Assembly: GCA_032622095.1 (NCBI GenBank)
Contig: CP136061.1
Coordinates: 5,218,734 to 5,282,733 of the forward strand
Direction: 5' to 3'
Source of the DNA: Siphonodentalium dalli
Taxonomy: Eukaryota; Mollusca; Scaphopoda; Gadilida; Siphonodentaliidae
Length of the DNA stretch: 64,000 nt
In this document: piece after piece, positions 1 through 12,470 of the stretch
Layout of the letters: each line of letters opens with the position of its first letter
Numbering within the stretch: the first letter of the stretch is position 1
Notes under the pieces: model-generated
Database searches by the model: none
The model's input: the letters and a program-made list of their open reading frames with translations, nothing else
What the model was told of the DNA's origin: nothing
Translations under genes and position numbers: made by a program

Positions 1-62
1 AATGAAACTCACTATTACTATCAGAATTACTTAACTTGTTCTGAGTTCTGAAATTTCCGGGT

Positions 63-80
63 GGGGGGGGGGGGGGGGGG
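63..80. repeat. (G)18 homopolymer
   Basis: An uninterrupted run of 18 G. A similar 23-G run is at 34484-34506. The lengths are likely to be inexact in the assembly. Confidence 0.9.
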
Positions 81-528
81 CACCTTTGTGATTGTTATCC
101 ACTCTGGAAGTTACATGGTTTCTGTGACATTCGATTCCTTTTTTAGGAACCGCCGGCAGTCCGTCATGCATTCCTATTCTTATATTGTTTGTATGTTTGG
201 CTATTCATAACACTGAAATTAATGGTTATTTTCGTTCTAATGAACTCACAATTATTATAACCTTGACAATTTGACATCGCCGAGATATGTGCTGGTATTG
301 AATACATGTACATTGTGCTCATTAGTCATTACCGGTGGTTTATGGTGGACATTATTAGCATAAAAATTGCATGAGCCAAGTATTTTAATCAACAGATTCA
401 ACACCCACCCAATATTACGGAATACGGTACATCCACTGTTGATATTAGGTACGATTAATCGATTATACATGTAAATCGATTATTGACAACCGATTATCGA
501 TTATCAAAATAAATAATCATGGCACCTC

Positions 529-655
529 TAATCAGAATCTATTCAGGGGATGTCCACCTTGGGGAAACCCCAACTGCACCTTTGAATCAGAATCTGTTCA
601 GGGGGTGTCCACCTTGAAATTCCAACTGCACCACCCCCCTTGAATCAGAATCAGA
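529..655. repeat. ~56-bp tandem repeat, two units plus a partial
   Basis: AATCAGAATCTRTTCAGGGG with TGTCCACCTTG recurs at ~530 and ~585; AATCAGAATCAG starts a third unit at 643. Confidence 0.75.
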
Positions 656-1916
656 CCAAATACATGTTTTTGCATAATTCCATTTGGAGCCCCTTGCACC
701 TCAGTGCTCTGGCCTAATATCATATATATTCATAAACCATGGTTCTATATATTGCCTGTATGAGACCATTCAGTTATTTTTACCTGAAAAATTGCATAAA
801 TTATAACATCTAGCGGTCTAACTCCAGACAAATGCACACGGCTACGGACAAGAGACCAGGACACATCGGGCTGTCCATGGTTTTTCGGCCCGGGGTGAGA
901 AAATTTTGCAAACTGTTGGGGAAACCCGGGCAAAGCGGATTGCCCGGGCAAAGCCGATCACTATTATTATACCCCCTTTTAAGAAAAAAGGGGGGTTTAC
1001 TGTTTTGCACCCGTCCGTCCGTCTGTGTGTACCGTACATACGTCCGTCCTATGTCTGTTCATGTCATAACTTGAACAGAAGTGTTCGGAGCCTCGGATCT
1101 CAATGAAATTAGGTTTGGATGTTCACTACTATGAGCACATTAAATGGAGGGTTCCATCGTTTTGTTCGGATTTTCCATTCTAGAGTTATTCATCTTTGTT
1201 TATCTGGAATAGTGGCTTTTTGGTCCGTCTGGTGTATGTTCATATCGTAACTTCAACAGTTGTGGTGGGATCTCAACCAAATTTGGTGTGGATGTTCACA
1301 ACTACCCTGTATGAGGACATTAAATAGAGGGTTCCATTGTTTTGTTCGGATTTTCCATTCTAGAGTTATTCATCTTTGTTTATCTGGAAATGTTGGATTT
1401 TTTGTCCGCCTGGTGTCTGTTCATGTCATAACTTGAACAGTAGTGCTCGGATCTCAATGAAATTGTGTATGGATGTTCACTACTATCAGGGCATTCAATA
1501 GAGTGTTCCATCGTTTTGTTCGGATTTTCCATTCTAGAGTTATTCATCTTTGGTTATCTGGAAATGGTGGCTTTTTGGTCTGTCTGGTGTCTATTCATGT
1601 CGTAATTTCAATAGTTGTGCTGGGATCTCAATGAAATTTGGTATGGATGTTTACAACTATGAGGACATTAAAAAGAGGGTTCCATCGTTTTGTTCGGATT
1701 TTCCATTCTAGAGTTATACATCTTTGTTCATCTGGAAATGATGGCTTATTGGTCCATCTTGTGTCTGTTCATGTCGTAACTTCAACAGTTGTGCTGGGAT
1801 CTCAATGGAATTTGGTATGGATATTCACTGCTATGAGGACATTCAACAGGGGGTTTCATTGTTCTGTTCCGCTTTTCCATTATAGAGTTATTCATCTTTG
1901 TTTATCTGGAAATGTT

Positions 1917-4140
1917 TTTTTTTTTTTTTTTTTAAATGTTTATTGATTGAGGAATGTCAAATACAGAATGTTCAATAGCATTGATAAGTGCATACAGATA
2001 TGGCATTCCTCGCGTTCACACATATCTCTTTCTTACTGCACGCACTCGCCTGGCTCACAGCATTCGCACACCAGTGGTATAAAGTTATACAATACATAAA
2101 TATATGCATATGCTTAGTATATATATAGTAAATGTATTATAAATATGTCGGATGTTTCGGATGGACTCAACTCTCAACATAGAGGCTATCGTGGAGATGG
2201 TGGTAGATAGTATATGTTTTAACTGACTGCGTGATAATCGATAGGAGTCTCAAATATTAAAGTAACTTTGTCGAAATTTTTATTAAGTCGCCTGTTTGTT
2301 TAAAGCTTTTTCTATAAAGAACCAGTTTTTCAAGAATTCTGAAAGTTTCGATTGACATCGTGCTGTATATTTTTCGCAATCGTATCTATATGCCAACTCT
2401 TTGAGGAAAACATTAACAGACAAAGTGATTGGTTTAAATTTAGACCGATATATATATTGTTTAATTAGGAGCCAGAGCAAGTTTGTAGTATAGTTTTTAC
2501 TAATGGGTGGTGTGCCAAGAATCATCGTCATATTTGTGGGATAAAGATTTATATCATTATTTTTACCCCAATTACAGATATCTCTAATAAATGCCTGCAC
2601 ATGACAACAATCCCAAAAAATGTGGTTGATATCTTCCTTTTCACTTTTACACCTATCACATTTGCCATCTTGTCTTATATTAGAAATGTGTAGAAAGTTA
2701 TTAGTTGATAATATTCTAGAATTTATTCGGAATTGTAGCCATTGTAGCTTGGTGTCAGGCGTCGTGAGAAAGGGTAGTTTATCATATGTAAATAATGTAC
2801 TTCCCATATCAGGAAACTGTGATTGCCATTTTGTGCGCGCTTTAGTCATAATTTGAGAATCGTTCAAAGTTTTGTAAAAATCTTGTCCTCCCCGCGAATT
2901 TTTAAGCAAAGTGATGAAGTTAGTGGGTAGAATGGGGTAAGAAACTCGAGTTATCTGTTGGCCAAGCTTTTTTGCTGTTGATTTTATTTGGTGCTGTATA
3001 GTGTTTACAGTGATGAAGTCTGTGCGTATATTAAATGTCTTATGTATGGCTTCTTGTGAAAGAAAAGAACCTTTACTATCTAGCATATCATTTACATACA
3101 TAATCCCTTTTTCGCGCCAAGAAGTGAAGTTTATTACCTTTCCATATTGTTTTATATTTGAATTATTCCACAGCGTACATGTGGATATATTGCAATTGTT
3201 CACATTTTGTTGTAAAAATTTGACAAATGATAACAAAACGTCATGCCAGAATGGATTTGTGAATTTCTTTGCCTGTTTCTCTAAATAGCCATGCTCATAT
3301 GTAAGGAACATGGGGTCTTCGCATAATGGAATATCTGTGAGGGGCATCCACTTGGCGCTCTTTGTTATGAGGCGTCTCACCCAAGTTATTTTCATTGACA
3401 GCATAAAATTATTGACATTAACCATTTTCAAGCCACCGTTTTTGTAATCTTGGCATACAACTTTGCGTTTCACTCGATCACGTTTTGAATTCCATAGATA
3501 ATTATAGAGCATAGTGTCCAATTTTTTCATAAATGTTTTATCGGGATTTGGAAGTGACACGAAAAGGTGTGTTAATTTTGGGAGTATAAGTGATTTTATT
3601 ACAGTTATTCGACCAATAGGTGTCAGTAATCGGTGTTTCCATGTCTCAATCAGTCGTTTCACATCAGCAAATTTTGTATCGTAGTTGATTTTCATTTTGT
3701 CAAGATGTGTATCAAAATGAATACCTAGAAGATCAAATGAGCTATCAAATCTGATACCAAGATCCGAGCATATACCATCTCTACGCCCAGTATAACTACC
3801 TATCCACGATGCCTGACACTTGCTAGGGTTAATTTTTAAACCGGAAAGATTTGCGAACAGTGTTAGTACATTGTATACTTCCCTTAGGCTTTCTTCTCTG
3901 CCGTCTAAAATGAGAGTTGTGTCGTCTGCATACTGTGTGATTTTGTATTCAAAATTGCCGAGGTTTATACCTTTGATGCGTTTATTAGATTTAATCATGA
4001 TAGCTAAGATTTCTGCGCATATCAGAAAAATATAAGGCGAAATTGGGTCACCCTGCCGACAGCCACGGTTTAGTTGGAAACTCTGAGATATATGTCCATT
4101 TATCAGAATAGATGAGTTGATATTTGTGTAGAAAGTATAA
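1917..4140 (-). mobile_element. 5'-truncated L1-like non-LTR retrotransposon
   Basis: Minus-strand insertion bounded by a 14-bp target-site duplication, TATCTGGAAATGTT, at 1903-1916 and 4141-4154. The 3' end has an A-tract (poly-T on plus, 1915-1933) preceded by AATAAA (minus, 1937-1942). The 5' end is truncated inside the reverse transcriptase. About 350 bp of 3' UTR separate the stop at 2283 from the tail. It lies inside the ~175-bp tandem array, so it is younger than that array. Confidence 0.88.
2283..4140 (-). CDS. L1-like ORF2 fragment: reverse transcriptase core and C-terminal zinc knuckle
   Basis: About 619 codons stay open without a stop. The fragment starts just before the RT motif GCRQGDPISPYIFL, then carries the catalytic YADD (codons at 3921-3932), the thumb region, and a C-terminal CDRCKSEKEDINHIFWDC knuckle (C-x2-C-x8-H-x4-C, plus 2611-2668) as in L1-clade ORF2. 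The endonuclease and the RT fingers are missing because of 5' truncation. The open frame runs 26 codons past the LINE boundary into flanking repeat DNA up to 4217; those residues are not LINE sequence. An intact frame suggests a recent insertion. It cannot transpose on its own. Confidence 0.85.
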
Positions 4141-4640
4141 TATCTGGAAATGTTGGCTGTTTGGTGCATCCGATGTCTGTTCAGCTCATAAATTGAACAG
4201 TAATGTTCGGATCTCAATGAAATTTTGTATGGATGTTCACCAATATGAGGACATTTACATGTAGTGGCACATTCAAATGTTTTTTTGTTTGTTTTTTGTT
4301 CCGTAGTTATTCATCTTTGTCTATATGAAAATGTTGATTTCTGGGTCCATATGTCTGAGTATAGCCATGATAAGTTATAGATGTGCCCACACTAGGCGGT
4401 ATGCCACGAGGGGGTATGCACCGGACGACAGTCCATCTCTTGTTCTTTCAATACTATCAAATTATTCCTTATCTATCGGTATTTTAGAATAAGGTCGTTT
4501 CGTGTTGGGTTAGTTTTTATATATTTCCACAATACATGTGTGGAATAATACAATATGACAATTTGCTAAATTCGATAGGGCACCCGCGTAATGCCCCAGA
4601 CTGTAAAAAGATGTGCTGTGGGCAAAGCGGATCATTCATA

Positions 4641-7600
4641 CCATGACTAACTTCCGACACACATGCGTAGATTAAGTGAATTTGGACAAATCTAATAAGA
4701 TGGTTCGATAAAACTCGTGCCTTGTCGGAGCATATCCATAATTGAAAACTTTGAACGTTAGAAAAAACGCTATTTTAATTATTTGCAATAAATATGAGGT
4801 GTGCATGAATTTTTTTCGGGATTTACAGCTGGCAGTTGCCGCAAAAAATCTCGAGATTAACGGGGTCTTTACGTGGTGTTATATGATGCTGAGAAGTTCA
4901 TTTAATGACAAAATTACGATCAGCCAATTAGGCTGGTTAAACAACACATGTGGCGGCCCACATCGGTTTCATTTGCGGCCCAACCACATATACCCCCTCC
5001 CCCACGGCCTCGGGCCCATCAGGAATTTTTCTGGTCTCCCGATCGGCCAGTCAGCCTCTGAGCTTGTTATCCCAACTCCCCGGTAGGGTCAGTATTCGGT
5101 CTACTAAATGAGAATTTTTTTTAATTAACTTGTAGGTTGCCTTCTTAACATGTATACGGTACTTGAGAAGTTGAGAGAACATTGCTGCATTTGCAGGTGT
5201 TGCTCTTATGCACATGCCCATCTTCAGAACTTCTATTATTTCCCATATTGCGATAAATATGATGCAATACGATACATGTATTATTTGAAATGTACATGTA
5301 TAGCGGTACACTGGATTCACGATGAATCTTTACTGGCCGACAGTTTAGTAATGTACCGGTAGTACGGTAGATCTGTTATTGATCAATCTGATGAATATCC
5401 TAATATGTAATTAGCCTCCTGGCACATTAGTTATTTTTATAAATCTTACTGCTACATGTAATGTGCAAATATTGTATTGTTCCGAATTAAGTCAAGCGAT
5501 CAGATGGCATCGTTCAAATAGTTCAGTGTTTGAGTGACTGACATTACATGAAAATATAAAGGCAAAATGCATTTAATATATTTTATTCCAATATACGGCA
5601 CAGTAACATGACGACTTATGTTATTGTGACTGACATTACACAAACCTTTCGAAGATACATGGCAACTGGATTTCAAATTTAATTTATAGAAGTGAATATA
5701 TATATATGCATTGCTGATTTGTCTTACATACTAGTAAATGTACATGTTACACTGACTTATTAACTCTCTTGATAAAATTACTATTTCTGCACAAACATAA
5801 CAAAATATTTGGTGTCACACTTGTACTGTAACAGTCTGCTGATCTCAGTGATCTGTTTTCAAACAAAGACAAAACAATTTGTTCAATTGTATCCAATGAA
5901 CCTTATTTGTTCAAGTTATCAAGGGCGGATCTTGCGCTTAATATTGCTAACATGCAACATGTACATGCATATATATACACAGCGGTTTACTTAATCTGAC
6001 TCAAGTACAGTTATTTCAACTGTGGATGCATGCATATCCATGCAAGGGCGAAAACAACATCCTGTGATGTGTGCGCGCCCCGCGTGGACTCTTTTCGCCA
6101 TGCAGAGCACAATAATTATGTTGACATTTTGTTTCTGGGCGTCAAGGTTTAGGCGCCCAAAGTTTTTCTATAAACATAGATATAGCAATTCTAACTGTGG
6201 TGTCAAATTTGTCAGCACAAATGCATGTTTTGAAGCCATGATTGAATTGAAATATGTATCCAATGCATATGGTCCACCCGGTGGTCCCGGGCCCATTTAT
6301 TGCACAAATTGATCTAGCTGTAAGCATGTAGCTGCATAATTATATTTTAGCTGACCAATTACATTTAGTAGTATTTTGAACATGTACATTGACATTTGTA
6401 CCGGTAATCAGCAGTGTTGACACTGCCATATATTTTGAGGACATACTAGTATCACTGGTGTGAAGCCACAGGACATTTAATCTGCATGCACGACCCTCCA
6501 TATAGCATACCGTATGGCCATGTTTATAGAGTACACTTGTGTGATGTACCCAGTCCTGGTGCAGTTTTGGGTAGATTAGATGTATTTTCATTGTAAATTG
6601 GAAATTGCATTGGAAATTGATATGCGAATACATTTAAAATCTAGTCTTGATTGACAGCTGTCTTGTTTCAATAGACGTCTGATAACAGCTGCGGGCATCT
6701 TGATATAAAATTAAGCTGAATAAGCTCCACCCCTCGACCCGCGGTTTGTTAGGATGACATTAACTAACACGAACACTGACATGCGTGTTGGTAGCACATT
6801 TTTCGTAAACAATGGAACTAAATTGAAAATCAAGATTAACTCTACTTGAAAACGAAATGATTCAAGGCTAAATCATAACATTTAACCTCATTGAGTAAAA
6901 GCACAAGAAATGAGAGTCTGCGCGCTCCGTATATCAAGATAAATCGACCGAATTGATAGATGCACGATATTGGGCAATAAACTGATTGATCACAAAATCT
7001 ACATACATGTATGCATGTACATGTAATGATAGGCCTATATACATGTATATATATATCTGTTAATTCGGTACGGTATTTAACTTACAAGTCATATTTATAG
7101 CTCTGTTAGTTGGGTTGTATGTGCACCGTTGGAAGGTATTTAATATCCTAAATATGTTAATGTTCTTGGGGTTGATGTTATTTCACAGTGTCTGTATCGT
7201 CCAGATGATCCATTCGATTATTGTCCTCACAGTCTTGAAAAAATGTATATTTCTATTGAGACGTATTTTCTCTTATTGCATAAATTATCAAATAAAAACA
7301 AATATACATTGGGTCATAAAATTAATTATGAGCATTGAGCAGAGCCTGGTTGAAATCCTACGGTGTGGCGATTCATACTCGTCTGCGAGCTACTGTCAGT
7401 ACTGATGCCATATATGCATTGTTCTATTAATGGTTTGTACTTTGATGAGGTAAACTGCTCGTAACCTCCATTGTAGAGAATTTCACACCAGGTTCTATTC
7501 ATAAACAAATTAAAAATTGGCATCAAGAACTGTCTTAAACAAATGTCTGTGCGAATGACTGGATCATTGACGACTCGGGCAGACATATACTGGGCAATCC

Positions 7601-8390
7601 TTTTGACAGCGTGTTCTGGGCCACAAACAATAGATATAACAAAACTTCAAAAAATGATATCGGGTCACACTGAGCGTTGATGGGTAGGTTCCTCGACTCG
7701 AATCAATTATTTGTTAACCCCGAAGTCAAAGAAATAGTAATTTATGACGGTCTGATCAGATTGAGTACCTACCTTTAATGTTACACATATCTGCTGCACA
7801 CATAACCACAAATAGCAGCATTGGGTGCGTTTTCAACGCTGAGATAACAGCTTTAAACGCCAATAACCTTACATGTATATTTAGCACCCACTGGTGAGTG
7901 TTATTGACAATATATTGTGCATCTTAAAGGCATACATGTACTCTGGTTTTATTGTTTAATAGCATTACTATTGGCAGTTAATAATGTGATTGTGTTTAGT
8001 AGATTTTTTGGAATTTTGTTGGTTGCATGCATGGGAAGACAACTTTGGTTTAAAAAAATTTAAAAACTTGAAAGCTCTGTATCAGTCCATGAGAACAAAA
8101 TAATTGTTCATAACACTTTTAGAACGGTAGGTCTAGTTTGTTTTATTTATATATTAATGGAAAGCTTTTTCGACATTGATTTCAATTGATTACAAATGTA
8201 AATAGAAATATTAAAGGGGCACACCAGGTTTGATATATTTTTCTTGTACTCTACATGAGATAAAAAGTTTATGTGTACCGGTACCTATATGTATACCATA
8301 GTATGGTGCACATAGTGTCAATGTTTGGCCACTCGTCGTTCGTCCTTCCATCTGTACCGGGTACGTCTGTCTGTCCCTCCATAGACACTT
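4641..8390. other. No gene recognised
   Basis: AT-rich DNA with scattered ACATGTA and ACCGGT palindromes (for example near 5275-5305 and 7003-7025). Short open frames occur, but none has a recognisable domain, splice context or repeat support. Confidence 0.5.
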
Positions 8391-8427
8391 TAGGCAAAAT
8401 GCGATAACTCTAACATTTTCTATTTGA

Positions 8428-8700
8428 TCGAAACCAAATTTTGTACAGTATATACCGGTATATAGGTTTCACATACCAAAATACAGTTCGAGTTCGAATA
8501 TGGGTTTGATCCAAGATTTTTTTTACAGAGTTATGGCCCTTTTTACTTAGAATTCACGCATGCTGCAAAAACTCACACATTTTTTTATCTGATTGACAAC
8601 AAATTTGATATGTGAGATTGTAAGCCCAAAATACAGATCAAGTTCGAATATGGGTTTGATCCGATTTATTTAAAGGAGTTATGACCCCTTTTTTTAAATT
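8428..8700. repeat. 150-bp tandem duplication
   Basis: AGTTCGAATATGGGTTTGAT occurs at 8491 and exactly 150 bp later at 8641, both followed by GGAGTTATG/AGAGTTATGG and CCTTTTT. It follows a CGTCTGTCTGTCCCTCC tract, an arrangement like the tandem element at 1-4.6 kb. Confidence 0.75.
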
Positions 8701-8729
8701 TCAAATTTTAATTTAAAAAAAAATGTTTA

Positions 8730-10190
8730 TCTTGAATTTCCTCGCTCAATTTAACAGGCAAAACATATTAAAAAACTTTTATAATAATAACAAAATTATT
8801 TAATTAAAAAAAAATGTTATTGACACTAATTTGTTTTAATTGTATATCATTAATTAGGTGTGATGTCCTGTTTTGAAAATAGGCAGATTTTATTGCAATA
8901 GTTGCATGTAATATAATGATATCAATATCCAATATCAAGACTGTATGAGTGTACCTTTAATAGATGTCATTCCAAGCGAAATATGTTATTAATTGAGTGA
9001 TGACATATGTTACAATGCTCCAGGGAGTGGTTGTGTGAAGGCAAAGATAAACAACCTGCTTGCTGGATAATTATTTATCCTATCGGTCAAATTGATTAAT
9101 GGCTAAACCATTGGATCTCACAGTGAGAGGTCCTTGTATGAATAGGGACAGAGTTATGAGATTTAAAACGACTCACCCCACCCCAAATACTTTAACCCCT
9201 TATTAAGAAAAATTATATAATATGAGCTTTTGATTTTATGTTTAAGTACTGATATATGTATTACTGTGATCATATCTTTGATCAATTATCAGTTATAGCT
9301 AATCGCTATCGCCAAGGTATGGGTTAAACATCTACCGATCGTGATCGGCCTCTCGTTTTATATTTGGTTCAAATAGGAGCAGAAATGTGAGATTTACCCA
9401 TATGTACCGTATGTGAACTGTTAACCTTGTGGGTTGATTTATGAGCTGGGTTTAGAACCACATAATTGGTGGGAGGGTTTCTGGGATTGACCCCCTAACT
9501 TTGGTATTCAGTGTAAAATATGTTGTAACTAGACCAACAAATGGCCACATTTAGAATATTTCTAACTTTATGAACTTGAAGTACCAGTTGTAAAATTATT
9601 CAATCATGTGAGATTGAAGCCACATGGACATCCATGTTGGTCGGTTGATAGAGGTTTATCGTCGTTTCAGCTACTATGCCATATCACAACATCAGTTTTA
9701 CTGGTTGAATGACCACACTAAAAGTGAATTGCCCCACCCCACCAAACGGGCGCCCATGTTAGTCAGCTTTGGTTCGTTAATTAAGCTAGCTTATGTTCAT
9801 ATTATCAATCTGCGACATTTATATTATCCCTGATAAATACAGTTCCGAGTGACATAAATAGTAGTACTTAATAAATGTCTACTTACTTTATATAGTCGTA
9901 CAGCACATCAGTCTGTATAATCAAAATGCATCACACAAACATGGATGACCACAGGTCACTGAAAATAATTAGTCACAACAATTAGAGTACACAAATACAA
10001 GACTTTTATATATCATTGTTATGGATGCACGTACTCAACATGAGTGTTCGTTGATTCATATGTGCTTAACTCAGTGAGCGTGAACAAACTTTCATTTCTT
10101 ATCGAAATGGCCACGTATCGATCGGAATGGCACACTGATATATCCTCAACTCAGATAAAGGTTGAAAATAGGTCCCGATCTTCGCCCCTG
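8730..10190. other. No gene recognised
   Basis: AT-rich, with poly-A/poly-T patches around 8700-8810; nothing further identified. Confidence 0.5.
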
Positions 10191-10194
10191 TCAT

Positions 10195-10280
10195 GTCGGG
10201 GTTAGAACCCGAGGCAACCTCGTCTAGCCTTGACTGCGATGATCTTAAACACGACCCAACTACCTCGGCCACGGGGACAT
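10195..10280 (-). repeat. tRNA-like sequence, probably a SINE head
   Basis: On the minus strand an A-box-like TGGCCGAGGTAG is followed ~60 bases later by a perfect B-box GGGTTCTAACCCC. The order and spacing fit a tRNA-Ser/Leu-type head. Acceptor-stem halves do not pair and the T-stem has a mismatch, so this is not a functional tRNA gene. Confidence 0.5.
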
Positions 10281-10547
10281 ATTTAAAGGGGATACCCGTT
10301 TTGCAAACATCCAGCCACAATGGGAAGATATTTTCAACAAAGAATTTCTTTGGATCTATCTGGCGGACAATCTTATATTTCACATATCATCATCGTCATT
10401 TTATGTAGGACACGAGCAATTATTAAGGGATAACAGCAACACTGGATCTTGATACATTTGAGAGGTTGAAAATATTTTGTTTCCCCATTTCGGTACAGAG
10501 TACACGCAAACCAGATAGTCAGAGACGTGGAGTTGAGCCGGCCTATT

Positions 10548-10692
10548 GTTGGGTTACAGTAATTAGGATCGTGATAATATTATATTAGAAGCGTTGAGTT
10601 ACAGTAATTAGAATCGTGATAATAGTATATTAGAAGCGTTGGGTTACAGTAATTAGGATCGTGATAATATTATATTAGAAGCGTTGTGTTAC
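10548..10692. repeat. 45-bp tandem repeat, three units plus a partial
   Basis: GTTGGGTTACAGTAATTAG starts at 10548, 10593 (one G changed to A) and 10638, with a partial unit at 10683. The period is exactly 45 bp with very few differences, so it is recent. Confidence 0.9.
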
Positions 10693-11292
10693 CCACATGT
10701 GTGAGTACATGGCGGTTGCCCAAATGACACTTGAGTCCAGGACAAGAGGAACCATGTCTTGCCAACCGGAATCTGACAGAAGCTATAATGACAGGCAAAG
10801 CATCCTGCTGCATAGGCAGTTTCAGAATCAGTCAGAAAGTTGAAATTAAATTAGAAAGAAAGCCCCATGATCTTCCGTGTATTGGGTATCAAGCATACAA
10901 TATATATCTTACCTAAAGTAAAGGTACACGTATATACAGTTATACATTGTCCAAATTTGATCGGTGTTGTATATACACCATCCATACCGGTACAATGACG
11001 TTCATTTCGCGCAAGTATACGATATACATGTATATGTATATGCATGATATATAAAGCACTGACAACTAAATACTAGTAAATAGTAATATATATATACACT
11101 CTTCATTTTGAATTTATTAGTTATGTGTCTATGTTATTATGTCTAGGTTTTCACTATCGCAAAAGGTTTCTATTCTTTGTGTGACGCAGATGTGTCGTTG
11201 TTAAGGCGACACTGATACAAACATCACATATTGTCAATTTTAGTATTCTTATCTATCGGTCGGATTTGTCCAACTTATGAAACGTGTATTTG

Positions 11293-11412
11293 ACTATGTC
11301 GGAACTGGACGTAGTAAATCTTTTCCAAACGTTAGATTCATTCTGTGTTATAAATCTCGTACGGTAAGTCTAACGTTTCGAAAAGATTTACTACGTCCAG
11401 TTGCGACATAGT
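11293..11412. repeat. Foldback (palindromic) element
   Basis: Arms of ~44 bp (ACTATGTCGGAACTGGACG... and its complement) around a ~32-bp spacer, with few mismatches. Non-coding, MITE-like. Confidence 0.8.
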
Positions 11413-11538
11413 ATGTTTAATTATAATGTGGATCCACGACAAAATAGTATGGCAATCAGGTCGTCAGGTTTGCTTACTAACAGATATACAGCAATCGGTT
11501 ATAATTACTGCGAGTACCGGGAGTAGTTAAAAGAGAAA

Positions 11539-12048
11539 TCTCATATATATTTTGAAGACCTCTGTTTGTCTGTATGTTTGTCTGTATGTATATATGTCAT
11601 TTATACAAATCTACGATTCTCGACCGATCGGGACGAAACTTGGTACGTGTGTGTAGTTTGACCAGGCGGTCGTCAACGTCGTATTGGCGAGCCCGTGCGA
11701 CGCACATGCAGCGCATGCGCAGACGAGATCTCGGAAACGGGTGGAGCTATCGACTTGAAATTTGGTATGTGAATGTATCTTGCCCCGGATACGAATTTTA
11801 TCTGGTCGCCGAGCCAGTGCGACGCCAGCTTCGCGCATGCGCAGACGAGATCTCGGAAACGGGTGGAGCTATCGATGTGAAATTTGGTATGTGAATGTAT
11901 CTTGCCCCGGATACGAATTTTATCAGGTCGCCGAGCCCGCGCGACGCCAGCTTCGCGCATGCGCAGACCAGATCTCGGAAACGGGTAGAGCTATCGACTT
12001 GAAATTTGGTTTTTGAATAGCCCGGACAACGTCGGGCTCATCGGCTAG
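11539..12048 (+). mobile_element. Non-autonomous Helitron-like element
   Basis: The 5' end is A|TCTCATATATATTTTGAAG and the 3' end CTAG|T, with a hairpin AGCCCG-GACAACGT-CGGGCT (12019-12038) six bases before CTAG. These are the standard Helitron boundary rules (insertion between A and T, TC start, CTRR end). The body carries a 122-123-bp tandem repeat (three units) each with a GCGCATGCGC palindrome (11711, 11833, 11955). No Rep/helicase. An internally shorter copy lies at 35753-36128 on the minus strand. Confidence 0.85.
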
Positions 12049-12054
12049 TAAGAT

Positions 12055-12160
12055 ATATGAGGGGGACCACCCACCACATCTGGCATCCGGCACCCGGCCT
12101 AAAATCGGGGGTAGAATCTGGAATACTCCATAACAGAGGGTGGCATCCGGAATACTATTT
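12055..12160 (+). repeat. Short dispersed repeat with GGCATCCGG boxes, copy 1
   Basis: Starts ATATGAGGGGGACCACC and has GGCATCCGG twice and GGAATACT twice. The reverse complement of the same layout is at ~29985-30078. It begins only a few bases after the Helitron 3' end at 12048. Confidence 0.6.
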
Positions 12161-12470
12161 ATGCCAATTTAACCCATTTATATATGAACGTTTATAGCTA
12201 AACAACGCGTCTGTAGTATCAAATGTGCAATTCATTCTATATATGACCATATACTCAAAGCTAGAATGAAACGTGGGAGTGCTATGCAAATATCCCTTTA
12301 CGTTGCTCCATTCCGTCTCAATACCACAGCATAAAAAACCTTCCATGGAGGAATTCTGGGTCGGGTTTTAGCCTCTTCAATGATATTTTTGTTTTGAAAT
12401 TCGCCACACCCAACGATGCGGCCCACCGAGTAACACCGTACCCATTGATGATGAGGGGTTTTAGCTACGA

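Larger units (their letters stand above)
928..4634. repeat. ~175-bp tandem-repeat element, split by a LINE insertion
   Basis: Units carrying TGTTCATGTCRTAACTT start near 1052, 1233, 1415, 1590 and 1762, and again near 4173 after the LINE. Each unit also contains ATCTCAATGAAATT, GGATGTTCAC and GTTCCATCGTTTTGTTCGG. The array follows a CCGTCCGTCCGTCTGTGTG tract (1010-1028). GGGCAAAGCSGATCA occurs at 946-960 and at 4620-4634 and may mark the two ends of the element. No protein function is visible. Confidence 0.75.

Noticed and set aside
10195-10280. Functional tRNA-Leu/Ser gene
   Set aside because: A and B boxes are good but the acceptor halves do not pair and the T-stem has a mismatch; kept as a SINE-like head only.
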